Notes: generated from the sequence alone by a model not told the origin. A DNA stretch of 64,000 nt from Chitinophaga ginsengisegetis (GCF_900168065.1 NZ_FUZZ01000002.1:124001-188000); one strand, 5' to 3'; counted from the stretch's first letter, positions 44,006-53,399 are shown. Program-made: numbers and translations.

Positions 44006-45649
44006 CTATTTTTTACCGGTTTCTTCTTTGTAGGCGCTCACGTATTCGTGCATAATTTCAGTAAGACTTTCCCCTATCAATGTATACGCATCGGTAGGTA
44101 AATTGGCCAGCGATACCCTTACCGACCATTCCGGACCGGCAAAGCCCCCACCATTCAACAATACAATCGCCGTTTTTTCCGCCAGCCGGAAAAGGATATC
44201 CGTGGGCTGCATTTTTTTCTGCAACCATTTCAGGAAATCATCTCCATAAATTTTCGACGCCCACGATGCAATATCTATTTCAGCATAATACCCGGTATTC
44301 AGCGGATCATCCAGCTGCGGCTGTTCCAGCTTATCCCACAATAACTTCAGCCGTTTATGCACCAACGCCTGCGCTACCTGTTTGTAATTGTTTTCTTTGT
44401 CGAGCAACGCAAACAGGCTGAATAAAGTCATTTGTGTTTGCTGCGGCAACGACAATCCGGCTGTATGGTTCAGCGCCACCTGTCGGCTATCCGCCACCAT
44501 GCGGTCGATGAACTTCATTTTTTCCGGGTGCAATGTAGTAGTACTGTAGCGCTTTGCCAGATCTTTTTTAGCAGCGGCAGGCAGGGCGGCAATCTGCTCA
44601 TCAAAGATGTTGTCTTCATGAATAGCGATCACGCCTAAACGCCAGCCGGTACAACCAAAATATTTGGAGAAAGAGTATACACAGATTGTGTTGTAAGGGA
44701 TCTTTGACAACAACGACCGGAAGCCATTCACAAAAGTGCCGTATACATCATCCGTTACAATCATCAGATGAGGGTTATCCTTCTTTACAATCTTTGCCAG
44801 CTTATCCAACGCTGCAGGCGCCAGGGCCCGCGATGGCGGGTTACTGGGGTTTACACAAAACAACACCCGGATGCCGGGGTCCTTTAATTTTTCCAGTTCC
44901 TCATCCGGGTACTGCCAGGTATGCCGGCCTTCTTTGGTTTCGCCCTTCGCGTTGATATATACCACTTCAAACTGGTAGCGGTCCAGTTCCGGTATTTCCA
45001 GGTAGGGCGTAAAAACAGGCACCATCAAAGCGATCTTTGATCCTTGTTTCAGCAATTTGTTCTGCATCAGTGAATCGAAGATATAACACATCGCCGCCGT
45101 GCCGCCTTCCACGGCAAACAGGTCGAATTTACCTTTCGACTTTTCCCCGCCACACATCTCCTGTACAATATAATCATGCACAATCGGCTCCATATGTGCC
45201 AGCATGCGGCCAGGCACCGGGTATTCATTACCGATCACACTTTCTGCCAGTTCAAATACAAAGGCATCATCGTTAAACTGGTGTACATTTTGTCCGTATA
45301 AATATGCCTGTTGCAGCAGCGCCGCGCCGGGAGCATCTTTATGCAGGGCCAGGAAACTTTTGAACCGGTCGGCGATGCCACTCTTTTCAGGCACGCCGGT
45401 AAAGCCATGCTCCTCCCGCATATTACGGCGGCATTCCGCTATACCGAATTGCCCCAGCAGGAAGAAGGCTTCCCGTGGTGTGGAGGCCGTCCAGTTAGGA
45501 TTACCACGCCCTGCATTCAGCATTACCTCAATACTTTTCTGTGCGGTTTGTTGTGCCAGTGAAATCAGCGTATCCTTCAGTTCAAAAGGGCTTAATTTCT
45601 GTAATGCACGTTGTTCTGCAACGGTAGTTTTGATATAAGACAGTCCCAT
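44006..45649 (-). CDS. Aspartate 4-decarboxylase (bifunctional aspartate aminotransferase)
   Basis: The 547-residue protein matches the long fold-type I enzymes that turn L-aspartate into L-alanine and CO2: LSPFELKDTLISLAQQT, NAGRGNPNWTASTPREAFFLLGQFG, MPVFTPYLEIPEL-like VPVFTPYLEIPELDRY and the PLP lysine Lys329 in VYSFSKYFGCTGWRLGVI. The length agrees with the family (about 530-550). It has no signal peptide and acts in the cytoplasm. It lies 18 bases downstream of an asparaginase gene on the same strand, giving a route Asn to Asp to Ala. In other bacteria this enzyme often goes with an aspartate:alanine antiporter that makes proton-motive force; no such gene is here. Confidence 0.92.
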   Translation of the reverse strand: MGLSYIKTTVAEQRALQKLSPFELKDTLISLAQQTAQKSIEVMLNAGRGNPNWTASTPREAFFLLGQFGIAECRRNMREEHGFTGVPEKSGIADRFKSFLALHKDAPGAALLQQAYLYGQNVHQFNDDAFVFELAESVIGNEYPVPGRMLAHMEPIVHDYIVQEMCGGEKSKGKFDLFAVEGGTAAMCYIFDSLMQNKLLKQGSKIALMVPVFTPYLEIPELDRYQFEVVYINAKGETKEGRHTWQYPDEELEKLKDPGIRVLFCVNPSNPPSRALAPAALDKLAKIVKKDNPHLMIVTDDVYGTFVNGFRSLLSKIPYNTICVYSFSKYFGCTGWRLGVIAIHEDNIFDEQIAALPAAAKKDLAKRYSTTTLHPEKMKFIDRMVADSRQVALNHTAGLSLPQQTQMTLFSLFALLDKENNYKQVAQALVHKRLKLLWDKLEQPQLDDPLNTGYYAEIDIASWASKIYGDDFLKWLQKKMQPTDILFRLAEKTAIVLLNGGGFAGPEWSVRVSLANLPTDAYTLIGESLTEIMHEYVSAYKEETGKK

Positions 45650-45667
45650 AAAATAATGTTTGTCGGG

Positions 45668-46714
45668 TCAATAGGTGAAAAAGTAACTCTGCAACATATC
45701 CCTGTTTGAAGTTTGGGTAAGTCCAAGCATCAGGAGGATCCTGGCTTTCTGCGGATTGAGGTCATCGCTCACAATGGTGCCCAGTGTTTTGTCGTCTACT
45801 TCATCATATTGGGTAACGCGACCGGAGCCAACATGACTGGAACGCACTACCACCACGCCTTTCTTTATCGCCTCCGCAATAGCGTCGTAAAATGCTTTGT
45901 TGAAATTACCGTTGCCTACACCGGCAATGATAATTCCTTTGTACCCGTCTTTTACAAAGTTGTTAATGGCTACCGGGTCCGCATCGGCATACATATAAGC
46001 GATGCCTACTTTCGGCAATGACGTAACACCCGCAATATCAAAAGGTGTTTCTTTATTTGCTTTCCGCATGGCGCTCTGGTAGTAGGCCACCCGGCCATCG
46101 TACACCTGGCCCAGCGGCCCCAGGTTGGGCGCATAGAAGGCATCTACTTTGGTAGTATTCCCTTTCGATACATCACGGCCATCAAAAATACTTTCATTAA
46201 ACACCAGCAGTACGCCACGTCCGGCAGATTTAGGGCTAGCAGCCACGGTTACAGCATCAAATAAATTTTTGGGACCATCTGCACTGATAGCAGTAGAGGG
46301 GCGCATAGAGCCGGTGAGCACCACCGGCTTATCGGTACGTTCAGTGAGGTTCAGAAAATACGCGGTTTCTTCCTGTGTGTCGGTACCATGCGTGATCACA
46401 ATACCATCGGCTTCATTATTGGCGTATATTTCATTGATCCGCTTATTCAGCTTCATCCAGATATCAATGGTCATATCCTGGCTGCCTACGTTGGCGATCT
46501 GTTCGCCGGTAATAGCTGCAATTTTCTCAATACCCGGTACCGCTTTCAGTAAAGATGCAATGGGCACCTTGCCTGCTGTGTAAGCGGCCCTGTCGGCGGA
46601 GGCGCCTTCGCCGGCAATAGTGCCGCCGGTGGCCAGGATGATCACACGGGGTTTCTGGGCAATGGATGAGATACAGACAAATAATACAATGATTAAAGTA
46701 CAGACGGTTTTCAT
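45668..46714 (-). CDS. Type II L-asparaginase, exported
   Basis: From the ATG at 46714 the protein is 348 residues with a signal peptide (VCTLIIVLFVCISSIAQ). Catalytic features of type II asparaginases are in place: the first Thr in ATGGTIAG (Thr32), the ThrAsp pair in THGTDTQEETAYFL, and VLTGSMRPSTAISADGPKNL. It hydrolyses asparagine to aspartate and ammonia in the periplasm. The open frame upstream to 46804 lacks family sequence. It is the first gene of a two-gene operon with aspartate 4-decarboxylase; aspartate would need to be carried inward for the second step. Confidence 0.93.
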   Translation of the reverse strand: MKTVCTLIIVLFVCISSIAQKPRVIILATGGTIAGEGASADRAAYTAGKVPIASLLKAVPGIEKIAAITGEQIANVGSQDMTIDIWMKLNKRINEIYANNEADGIVITHGTDTQEETAYFLNLTERTDKPVVLTGSMRPSTAISADGPKNLFDAVTVAASPKSAGRGVLLVFNESIFDGRDVSKGNTTKVDAFYAPNLGPLGQVYDGRVAYYQSAMRKANKETPFDIAGVTSLPKVGIAYMYADADPVAINNFVKDGYKGIIIAGVGNGNFNKAFYDAIAEAIKKGVVVVRSSHVGSGRVTQYDEVDDKTLGTIVSDDLNPQKARILLMLGLTQTSNRDMLQSYFFTY

Positions 46715-46783
46715 ATGTAACACCTTTAGATTGTTTGGTGGAATGGTCAGGATAATAGAACACCGGAAGTTTGCGGATTGTTC

Positions 46784-46824
46784 AATAAGAAAGGGGAAGA
46801 CCACCGGCCTTCCCCTTTCTTATT
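46784..46824 (-). terminator. Terminator after the SRPBCC gene
   Basis: A perfect 16-bp stem (46784-46799 with 46809-46824; core GAAAGGGGAAG) and a nine-base loop lie 20 bases after the SRPBCC stop. Its sequence is nearly the same as the terminator at 4131-4166 (both have CCCCTTTCTTATT on the right), so the two may come from one repeated element. Confidence 0.8.
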
Positions 46825-46844
46825 ACATACCATGTAAAAAATAG

Positions 46845-47273
46845 TTACGCTTTCTCCGCTACCTTCTTCAGGCCGGCCAGCACCTGCTGCCAGTTATCGC
46901 GCGAATGATCGCAGGCTTCCTGGTTTTCAAAATTTTCCTGGCTCACGGCAAAGCCGGTAGCGCCATTGCCGTTACTGTTCAACGTATAAACGATAACGGA
47001 ATAATTCTCCGGTTTATCTTCTTTACCGGAACTCAGGTAAGTGAAAGACAATTTCTTATCCTGCTCCGCTGCCAGTACTTCACCTTTTTCTTCGTAGTGT
47101 TTTCCTTCCCATTCACCGGACCAGATCACCGGGCTGCCCACTTTCCAGTCGCTGATAACATCTGTTCCAAAAAAATATTCTTTGATCAGTGCCTTATCAG
47201 TGATGGCGGCCCATACTTTTGCAACAGGGGCGTTGATACTGATGGTTTCCGAAAGTTTTAACTGCTTGTCCAT
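46845..47273 (-). CDS. SRPBCC/AHSA1-domain protein
   Basis: The ATG at 47273 gives 142 residues. The AHSA1/START-like signature is clear: LSETISINAPVAKVWAAITDKALIKEYFFGTDVISDWKVGSPVIWSGEWEGKHYEEKGEVL, ending in the long C-terminal helix with WQQVLAGLKKVAEKA. Such helix-grip proteins bind hydrophobic ligands; the exact ligand cannot be deduced. The upstream frame to 47297 adds eight residues that do not fit. It lies on the same strand as the AraC-type gene, 57 bases downstream, and may be its target. Confidence 0.85.
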   Translation of the reverse strand: MDKQLKLSETISINAPVAKVWAAITDKALIKEYFFGTDVISDWKVGSPVIWSGEWEGKHYEEKGEVLAAEQDKKLSFTYLSSGKEDKPENYSVIVYTLNSNGNGATGFAVSQENFENQEACDHSRDNWQQVLAGLKKVAEKA

Positions 47274-47330
47274 AATACATTGTTTTTGATAGTACAATAT
47301 TAAGCAACCGCTGTTCCGGCGGATTGCATT

Positions 47331-48236
47331 TTACGGATTAATTCTAACGGAATTGGGAGTAACCCCGAATTTCTTTTTAAAGGCATTATTAAAATGTTGT
47401 GGTGTGGAATAGCCCAGCTCATAGGCTATTTCAGCAGAAGTTTTCTGGGTGTCCTGCAGGTATTGGTTGGCCAGCTGCAAGCGTTGCCCGGTGAGATAAT
47501 CAAACACCGTGGAATTAAATGTTTCTTTAAAACCACGTTTGAGTTTATATTCATTCAGTCCTACCAGTTGCGCTATTTCACTGAGGCCGGGCGGGTTAGT
47601 GAGCCGGTCGTTGATCAGGTCTCTTACTGCAATGATCTTTTCTTTGTCTGTTTTATTTTTTATAAAGATGTCTTTCTTCGCGGTATAATTATATGCTTCG
47701 GCCGATAGCACCAGCAATTCAATACTCTTCGACAGGAGGAATAATTTCTTCAGCTGTCCCGAAAAACGGCAGTTCAGTATTTGCACAATCACCTGTTGGA
47801 TACCGGCATCAATGGGACCCCAGTTTTCAGACAGCAATACGCTTTTTCCACTCAGCACCGCTTCACAAAACCGTTGCAGATGTTCATTCCCCTTTTCAGT
47901 AAATTCCAGGAATTGTTTTTTGGAGAACTGGATCCCGAATGTTTCTATTTCTGTGGCTTTGGGCGTTATTTCAATCTCAAAGCCATTTGAGTACATGATG
48001 TTGTGATGCCCGCCGATCAGGTCAAAAGAACGGTCCAGTTGTTTATACGAAAACGCATAGTCGCCTTTCATGCCGAAATGCAGGCGTACCACATCGGTAT
48101 CGTTGCTGGCGCGTATCTTATCGGGTTTTGTGTAACGGGAAACAGTATGCGTTAAGCGGATATCATCACAAAACCAGTCTGTGATATCGGTAACGCTGAA
48201 TGCGGTAACTAACTGATGTTGTTTATCGTGGTTCAT
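47331..48236 (-). CDS. AraC-family transcriptional regulator
   Basis: The 301-residue protein has a sensing N-terminal half and a C-terminal AraC-type double HTH: IIAVRDLINDRLTNPPGLSEIAQLVGLNEYKLKRGFKETFNSTVFDYLTGQRLQLANQYLQDTQKTSAEIAYELGYSTPQHFNNAFKKKFGVTP. The N-terminal part resembles the Bacteroidota group that lacks a classic arabinose pocket. It diverges from an aldo/keto reductase gene over 135 bases and precedes the SRPBCC gene on its own strand, so both are candidate targets. The inducer is unknown. Confidence 0.9.
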   Translation of the reverse strand: MNHDKQHQLVTAFSVTDITDWFCDDIRLTHTVSRYTKPDKIRASNDTDVVRLHFGMKGDYAFSYKQLDRSFDLIGGHHNIMYSNGFEIEITPKATEIETFGIQFSKKQFLEFTEKGNEHLQRFCEAVLSGKSVLLSENWGPIDAGIQQVIVQILNCRFSGQLKKLFLLSKSIELLVLSAEAYNYTAKKDIFIKNKTDKEKIIAVRDLINDRLTNPPGLSEIAQLVGLNEYKLKRGFKETFNSTVFDYLTGQRLQLANQYLQDTQKTSAEIAYELGYSTPQHFNNAFKKKFGVTPNSVRINP

Positions 48237-48267
48237 AATGGGTCCTAAAAATACGAATATTACGGGG

Positions 48268-48335
48268 TATCTTTGATTTGCACAATTAATACTGTAATAA
48301 CTACAAGTATGCAGGTATTACGCCGCTTATCTTTG
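48268..48335 (+). promoter_or_regulatory. Two TATCTTTG -7 boxes ahead of the aldo/keto reductase
   Basis: TATCTTTG occurs at 48268-48275 and again at 48328-48335, the second 36 bases before the ATG at 48372. Both match TAnnTTTG exactly, so two promoters for this gene are possible. The AraC-type regulator gene faces away on the other side and probably acts on this region. Confidence 0.5.
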
Positions 48336-48371
48336 CCCCTTTGAATTACCACCAACCCGAAATTACATCAT

Positions 48372-49361
48372 ATGAAGTACAGAACACTAGGAACAACAGA
48401 CGTGCAATTGTCAGCCATCGGACTGGGCTGCATGGGTATGAGCTATGCCTACGGCACGCCGGACGACGTGGAATCCATTGCCACCCTGGAAAAGGCCCTG
48501 GAAATCGGGATCAATTTCTGGGATACAGCGGATGTGTATGCTGCCGGCAAAAATGAAGAACTGATCGCCAAAGTATTAAAGCCTAACCGCAGCAAGATAT
48601 TTATTGCCACCAAATTTGGCTTTACTTCTTCTCCTGCTTCGCCCGGTGCCATACAATTCGATGGTTCACCCGCCTACATGAGAAAGGCTGTGGAAGCCAG
48701 CTTAAAGAGATTACAAACGGATGTGATTGATTTATATTATGCACACCGCATCGACCCGAATGTGCCGGTGGAAGAAATGGTAGGCGCTATGGCCGAACTG
48801 GTGAAGGAAGGAAAGGTACGCTACCTCGGCCTCTCCGAGGCGTCGGCTACCACTTTGCGTAAAGCGCATGCCGTACATCCTATCAGCGCATTGCAAAGCG
48901 AATACTCGTTGTTGACAAGAGACGTGGAGAAAGAGATCCTGCCAGCGTGCAAGGAACTGGGCATCAGCTTTGTGCCATTCAGTCCGCTTGCACGTGGCCT
49001 GGTGACCAACGACCTTGATATTGCCAATCTTGCCGACAACGATTTCCGCAAATCACTCCCCCGTTACCAGGGCGAACATGCGGAAAACAACCGCCTGCTG
49101 GCCGCCGGGTTTGCGGAACTGGCTGCCGGTAAAAACTGTACCACTGCACAACTGGCATTGGCATGGGTGCTGGCACAGGGCGAAAATATCATTCCTATTC
49201 CCGGCACCAAAAGGAGAAAATACCTGCTGGATAACGCCGGTGCAGTGGATGTAGATTTAACAGCTGCTGATCTGCAAAACCTGGAAGAATTGCTGCAGAA
49301 ATATCCCAACACCGGGGAACGGTATACTGAAGCAATGAACAAACTGGTAGATAAGAGTTAA
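48372..49361 (+). CDS. Aldo/keto reductase
   Basis: The 329-residue protein has the full tetrad: Asp in [19 protein letters not shown], with Tyr four residues on, Lys in [10 protein letters not shown] and His in [20 protein letters not shown]. The C-terminal coenzyme loop ([24 protein letters not shown]) points to NADPH. It belongs to the large AKR subgroup represented in bacteria by YajO and general oxidoreductases, distinct from the shorter enzyme at 3264. It is divergent from the AraC-type regulator. The substrate is not known; a reactive carbonyl is likely. Confidence 0.93.
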   Translation: MKYRTLGTTDVQLSAIGLGCMGMSYAYGTPDDVESIATLEKALEIGINFWDTADVYAAGKNEELIAKVLKPNRSKIFIATKFGFTSSPASPGAIQFDGSPAYMRKAVEASLKRLQTDVIDLYYAHRIDPNVPVEEMVGAMAELVKEGKVRYLGLSEASATTLRKAHAVHPISALQSEYSLLTRDVEKEILPACKELGISFVPFSPLARGLVTNDLDIANLADNDFRKSLPRYQGEHAENNRLLAAGFAELAAGKNCTTAQLALAWVLAQGENIIPIPGTKRRKYLLDNAGAVDVDLTAADLQNLEELLQKYPNTGERYTEAMNKLVDKS

Positions 49362-49369
49362 GCGTTCCG

Positions 49370-50812
49370 CTACTTTTCCTGGAAGGGGAACAACGCGGTT
49401 TCCACATGCGCCTCCTTCATATGGGCAGCCAGTCTGCGCGCAATATCCGGACGGGCTGCTGCCATATTCTTTGTTTCTCCCGGGTCTGTGGAAAGATCAT
49501 AGAGTTCCACAGGCCCATCAGGGTGTTGCGCTGCCTGCAAGCGCACCGCTTTCCAGTTTCCCTCCCGCACAGCCTGACGGCCACCGTCTTCATGGAATTC
49601 CCAATACAGATAGTTATGTTGCTGCTGTCCTTTCCCGCTTGTAAGCGCAGGTAATAGCGATACGCCATCTGTATAAGGTACGGCCGGTGCGTTGGTGAGC
49701 TGTGCCAGTGTAGGCATAATGTCCCAGAATGCACCCTGGAAACTGTTGGAGCTGCCGGCTTTGATTTTACCGGGCCAGCGTGCAATAAACGGTTCGCGGA
49801 TACCGCCTTCATACAGGTCGCGTTTAACCCCGCGGAAACCTCCGCTGCTGTTGAAGAAAGCCGGATCGGCGCCGCCTTCTTTATGCGGGCCGTTATCGCT
49901 GGTGAAAATCACCAGGGTATTTTTATCTAAGCCCAGTTCTTTTAAACGCGCCATCACCTGCCCTACGTAGTTATCCAGCCGGGTAACCATTGTGGCAAAA
50001 GTAGCATGCGGATATTGCTGGGAGGCATAGCCGGGCACAGTGGCGTTTGGGCCGTAGTCGTTGCCTTTATAGGGCTTCTCTTCAAATTTGCCTTTAAAAT
50101 GCTGAAAGAGGCTGTCATCCGGTACCTGTAGCTCCGCATGTGGCAGGGTGTAGGTGAGATATAAAAAGAAAGGTTTGTTTTTGTTGTCGTCCAGGAAGCG
50201 GAGCGCCTGTTGCTGGATAAGGTCCGGTGCATAGGTGTTCATATGTTCCAGCTGGCCGTTTTGTTCCAGCACCACTTTGGTATCGTTGTCCCACAGGTGT
50301 GTTGGAAAAAAGCGGTGCGATTCGCGCTGGCAGTTATAACCATAAAAACGGTCGGCTCCCTGCTTCAGCGGATCGCCTTCCGAGCCAACCGGGCCCAGTC
50401 CCCACTTACCGAAGATACCGGAAGTATACCCGGCTTTTTTCAGTACTTCCATCACCGTTGTAACGGTGTCGGCTATAGGTTGTTGTCCTTCCGGCTGGAT
50501 CTCCTTGTTGCCCCTGATAAAGGTATGTCCTGTATGCAGCCCTGTTACCAGCGATGCGCGGGAAGGTGCGCATACCGATGTTCCGGCGTAGAATTGTGTA
50601 AACCGCATACCCTGCTTTGCCAGCTGATCGATGTGAGGCGTGCTGAATTTACGCTGACCATATGCACTCAGGTCGCCATAACCCAGGTCGTCCGCAAGAA
50701 TAAAAACAATATTGGGAGGAGTCGCCTTTTTTTGCTGTGCCGCCACTGGTGCGGTTAACAGGATGAGCCCTGCTGCAACAGGCAGTAGTGTGTTAAAAAT
50801 TTTCATGTTCAT
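49370..50812 (-). CDS. Sulfatase (arylsulfatase type, S1 family)
   Basis: The 480-residue protein has a signal peptide (NTLLPVAAGLILLTAPVAA). The sulfatase motif is SVCAPSRASLVTG, with Cys81 as the residue converted to formylglycine; the N-terminal metal Asp pair is NIVFILADDLGYGDL (Asp41, Asp42). GKWGLGPVGSEGDPLKQGADRFYGYN and TLVIFTSDNGPHKEGG complete the metal site. It cleaves sulfate esters in the periplasm. It lies downstream of the Gfo/Idh and epimerase genes but has its own -7 box, so co-transcription is not certain. The maturase that makes formylglycine is not in the window. Confidence 0.93.
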   Translation of the reverse strand: MNMKIFNTLLPVAAGLILLTAPVAAQQKKATPPNIVFILADDLGYGDLSAYGQRKFSTPHIDQLAKQGMRFTQFYAGTSVCAPSRASLVTGLHTGHTFIRGNKEIQPEGQQPIADTVTTVMEVLKKAGYTSGIFGKWGLGPVGSEGDPLKQGADRFYGYNCQRESHRFFPTHLWDNDTKVVLEQNGQLEHMNTYAPDLIQQQALRFLDDNKNKPFFLYLTYTLPHAELQVPDDSLFQHFKGKFEEKPYKGNDYGPNATVPGYASQQYPHATFATMVTRLDNYVGQVMARLKELGLDKNTLVIFTSDNGPHKEGGADPAFFNSSGGFRGVKRDLYEGGIREPFIARWPGKIKAGSSNSFQGAFWDIMPTLAQLTNAPAVPYTDGVSLLPALTSGKGQQQHNYLYWEFHEDGGRQAVREGNWKAVRLQAAQHPDGPVELYDLSTDPGETKNMAAARPDIARRLAAHMKEAHVETALFPFQEK

Positions 50813-50850
50813 TGTGCTATACCTTGCAATTACTTCGCTGGTCCAAAATA

Positions 50851-50965
50851 CAAAAGTATTCCGGTCTTTTTACAACAATGGCGCTGGTAGCAAAGCAGGA
50901 TATCCGGCAACAGCGGGTGGGGCCTGCACTGAAATTGTTTAGGCGGAGGGATTGTCTCCCTCCGC
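50851..50965 (-). promoter_or_regulatory. Sulfatase promoter and preceding hairpin
   Basis: On the minus strand TACTTTTG (50858 to 50851) is an exact TAnnTTTG box ending 39 bases before the sulfatase ATG. Upstream, the hairpin GCGGAGGG (50943-50950) with CCCTCCGC (50958-50965) lies 15 bases after the stop of the oxidoreductase gene and has no T-tract, so it may only attenuate read-through. Confidence 0.45.
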
Positions 50966-50979
50966 TTCACAATATGTTT

Positions 50980-52344
50980 TTACATTTTAAATACTTTACC
51001 TCCTACCATCACTTCCTGTGTTGCTTCATCGAAGGTGGCTTTCATGCCGGTGCGGTAGGCCGCGTTACCCATGATGAGTGCAATAGAGTGTGAGTAGGCT
51101 GCTTCTATCGGTGCATTGGGTTGCTTACGTTCACGCACACACGTCATCCAGTTGCGTACGTGCGCATTGGTGAGCGGATCGCCACCGGTGTTGGCGCTGG
51201 TAGCAGCAGCTTCTTCGTTGCTGAGTGTTTGAGGCGTCAGCAGGTTAGCGTGCATGCCCATTTCCTGCGCTTCTTTTTCGGTGAGGCCACCGGTAGCGCT
51301 TATTTTGTTGGTAGACATATCAATAGTGCCTCCGTTGGAATAATAAATTTCTTTGGTGCCGCCGGCAGAGTTGTGGAAACGGCTGCTGTACATTACCTGG
51401 AAGCCATTGGAAGGATCATTTTCCGGACCGTAGTCGAAAACGGCGGTGAGAGTATCCGGGTTTTTGCGGCCATCTTTCCACATATAAATGCCGCCATTAG
51501 CTACTGCGCTGCGTGGATGTTTCAATCCGCTGAACCAATGCACCGTATCTATCTGGTGTGTCATCCACTGCCCGAAGATACCGGAGGAATAAGGCCAGAA
51601 GAGGCGGTATTCGAGGTACTTGCGCGGGTCCCAGCTATCCTGCGGGCGGCCGGCCAGGAAGCGTTTCCAGTCGGTATCCGATTCCTTGATGGACTTTACC
51701 AGGTCCGGGCGGCGCCAGCGGCCTGGCTGATTTACGTTCCAGGTCATTTCCACCATCGTAATAGGACCAAATTTTCCCTGTTGGATGAAGTTGGCAGCGG
51801 AGTGGTAGCTCGGACCGCTGCGGCGCTGCGTACCCACCTGCATAATACGGCCGGAGTCTTTCACGGCTTTGAGGGCGCTGCGGGCGTCTTCCATTGTTTC
51901 CGCGAAAGGTTTTTCGCTGTATACATCGCACTTATTCTTTACCGCTTCAATGGTATGATAAGCATGCTGAAAATCGGCGGAGGCGATAAATACCGCATCC
52001 AGTCCTTTGATATTATACAGCTCATCATTATTCATACATGCCTGTACGTTATGACCCGTTTTCTGCTGCAGGAAAGCTTTTCCTTCATCCCTGCGGCGGT
52101 TCCATATATCAGATACAGCGATCAGATCAAAGTTCAGTTCCTTATTGTTGTTAAAGAAAGATGGCAGCAGGGCCTGGCGTGCACGATCGGAAAATCCTAC
52201 CAGTCCCACATTTACCCGGTCGTTGGCGCCCATGATGCGGGCATAGCTGCTGGCGGGCATTCCCATAGCACTGATCGTGATACCGGCTCCTGCCAGTAAC
52301 GACTGTTGCAGGAATTCCCGTCTTGTTTTTTTTGATTCAGACAT
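50980..52344 (-). CDS. Tat-exported Gfo/Idh/MocA family oxidoreductase
   Basis: The 454-residue protein begins MSESKKTRREFLQQSLLAGAGITISAMGMPASSYA, a twin-arginine signal with the RR-x-F-L form, so it is folded with its cofactor before export. The NAD(P) Rossmann fold follows (VNVGLVGFSDRARQALLPSFF), then the GlcNAc/inositol-dehydrogenase-type signature VYSEKPFAETMEDARSALKAVKDSGRIMQVGTQRRSGP and a C-terminal substrate domain with GTIDMSTNKISATGG. Such periplasmic sugar oxidoreductases are common next to TIM-barrel epimerases in Bacteroidota. The sugar is unknown. It is 27 bases downstream of the epimerase gene in one operon. Confidence 0.92.
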   Translation of the reverse strand: MSESKKTRREFLQQSLLAGAGITISAMGMPASSYARIMGANDRVNVGLVGFSDRARQALLPSFFNNNKELNFDLIAVSDIWNRRRDEGKAFLQQKTGHNVQACMNNDELYNIKGLDAVFIASADFQHAYHTIEAVKNKCDVYSEKPFAETMEDARSALKAVKDSGRIMQVGTQRRSGPSYHSAANFIQQGKFGPITMVEMTWNVNQPGRWRRPDLVKSIKESDTDWKRFLAGRPQDSWDPRKYLEYRLFWPYSSGIFGQWMTHQIDTVHWFSGLKHPRSAVANGGIYMWKDGRKNPDTLTAVFDYGPENDPSNGFQVMYSSRFHNSAGGTKEIYYSNGGTIDMSTNKISATGGLTEKEAQEMGMHANLLTPQTLSNEEAAATSANTGGDPLTNAHVRNWMTCVRERKQPNAPIEAAYSHSIALIMGNAAYRTGMKATFDEATQEVMVGGKVFKM

Positions 52345-52371
52345 ATAAAGGCGTTTTTTATAGTGTGTGGT

Positions 52372-53229
52372 TTATTTGGCGTAAGCTTCTTTCAGTTGAC
52401 CTTCCAGGTAATCAAAGGCTGGTTTATACTGCCTGGCAGGGTCGTCCCAGCGACATTCCATCATAATACGACCGGTATATCCAATTTTATGCAGGGCGGC
52501 AAAATAGGGCCGGAAATCGTCTCCGGCAACACCGGGCGGTGTGCGTTTATCCCGTTCCGCGATGTGGCAATGTACCAGTACCGCCTTTGCATTTTCTATG
52601 CTGGCAGGCGATTCATGCTCTTTCAGCATATGATAGATATCTGCAGTAAGCCGGAAGTTAGGATGCTGTATGGCTGTAACGATCTCATTTCCTTCTGCCA
52701 GCGTATTCACAAAATTGGTTTCCGTGGCATTGAGGTTTTCCATAGCGATGATGATATTGTACTTTGCAGCTACCACCGCCATTTTACGACATAGTTGAAT
52801 AAACTGTTGTTTGCATTTTCCCCGGTCGGCGCCTTCCGGTATTTTCCGGGCTTCCCCGCTGCCCAGCACAATGAGCTTTACTCCTGCAATTTTTGCCCGT
52901 TGCATCACCGAGTCCACGTATCCCAGCACATTGGCTTCGTTTACTTCGTTGCCGGTTAGCTTCATGGTTCCCGGGATAAATACATTGCAAGTCTGGATCT
53001 TGCACTTGCTGTTGCGGATGGCGTGCAGCTGTTCCCTGAACTGCGCCTCGCTCAGTGCGGGCGACAGGATCTTGCGGACCGTTTCTTCCAGGAAAGTAAA
53101 CCCGGTGGCCGCAGCGAGACTGTCGTTGGAAAAAGAAGTGCAGATGCCAATAGCCGGTAACGACTGTGCATTCGATTGCAAAAATGGAGAGAAGATAACA
53201 GAAAAAAGCAGTAGCAACCAAGTTTTCAT
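52372..53229 (-). CDS. Secreted sugar phosphate isomerase/epimerase-like TIM barrel
   Basis: From the ATG at 53229 the product is 285 residues with signal peptide (MKTWLLLLFSVIFSPFLQSNAQS). The xylose-isomerase-like TIM-barrel segments are GVKLIVLGSGEARKIPEG, AAKYNIIIAMENLNATETNFVNTLAEGNEIVTAIQHPNFRLTADIYHMLKEHE (with the metal-binding Glu and Asp/His) and VLVHCHIAERDKRTPPGVAGDDF. It probably acts in the periplasm together with the Tat-exported oxidoreductase on the same sugar. The frame is open to 53301 but only this start gives the signal at the N-terminus. It is the first gene of the set. Confidence 0.9.
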   Translation of the reverse strand: MKTWLLLLFSVIFSPFLQSNAQSLPAIGICTSFSNDSLAAATGFTFLEETVRKILSPALSEAQFREQLHAIRNSKCKIQTCNVFIPGTMKLTGNEVNEANVLGYVDSVMQRAKIAGVKLIVLGSGEARKIPEGADRGKCKQQFIQLCRKMAVVAAKYNIIIAMENLNATETNFVNTLAEGNEIVTAIQHPNFRLTADIYHMLKEHESPASIENAKAVLVHCHIAERDKRTPPGVAGDDFRPYFAALHKIGYTGRIMMECRWDDPARQYKPAFDYLEGQLKEAYAK

Positions 53230-53399
53230 AACGTCTGGTATGTTTATGTGGAAAAACGGAACAGCATTAAGATAATATCTAATTCCGGAAAAACAAAACA
53301 AAAAGACGACAGGCGGAAAAACAGGGGGTTACCGTTCCATATTTTCCCCAGGCTCAGCCTTAAAGGGGAGATTTAAGCTTTATGCGGATTACTTCCTGC

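Noticed and set aside
51121..52299. 392-residue open frame on the plus strand opposite the Gfo/Idh/MocA gene
   Set aside because: It is exactly antisense to a well-supported gene with a Tat signal and family motifs, and its translation has no family-like segments.
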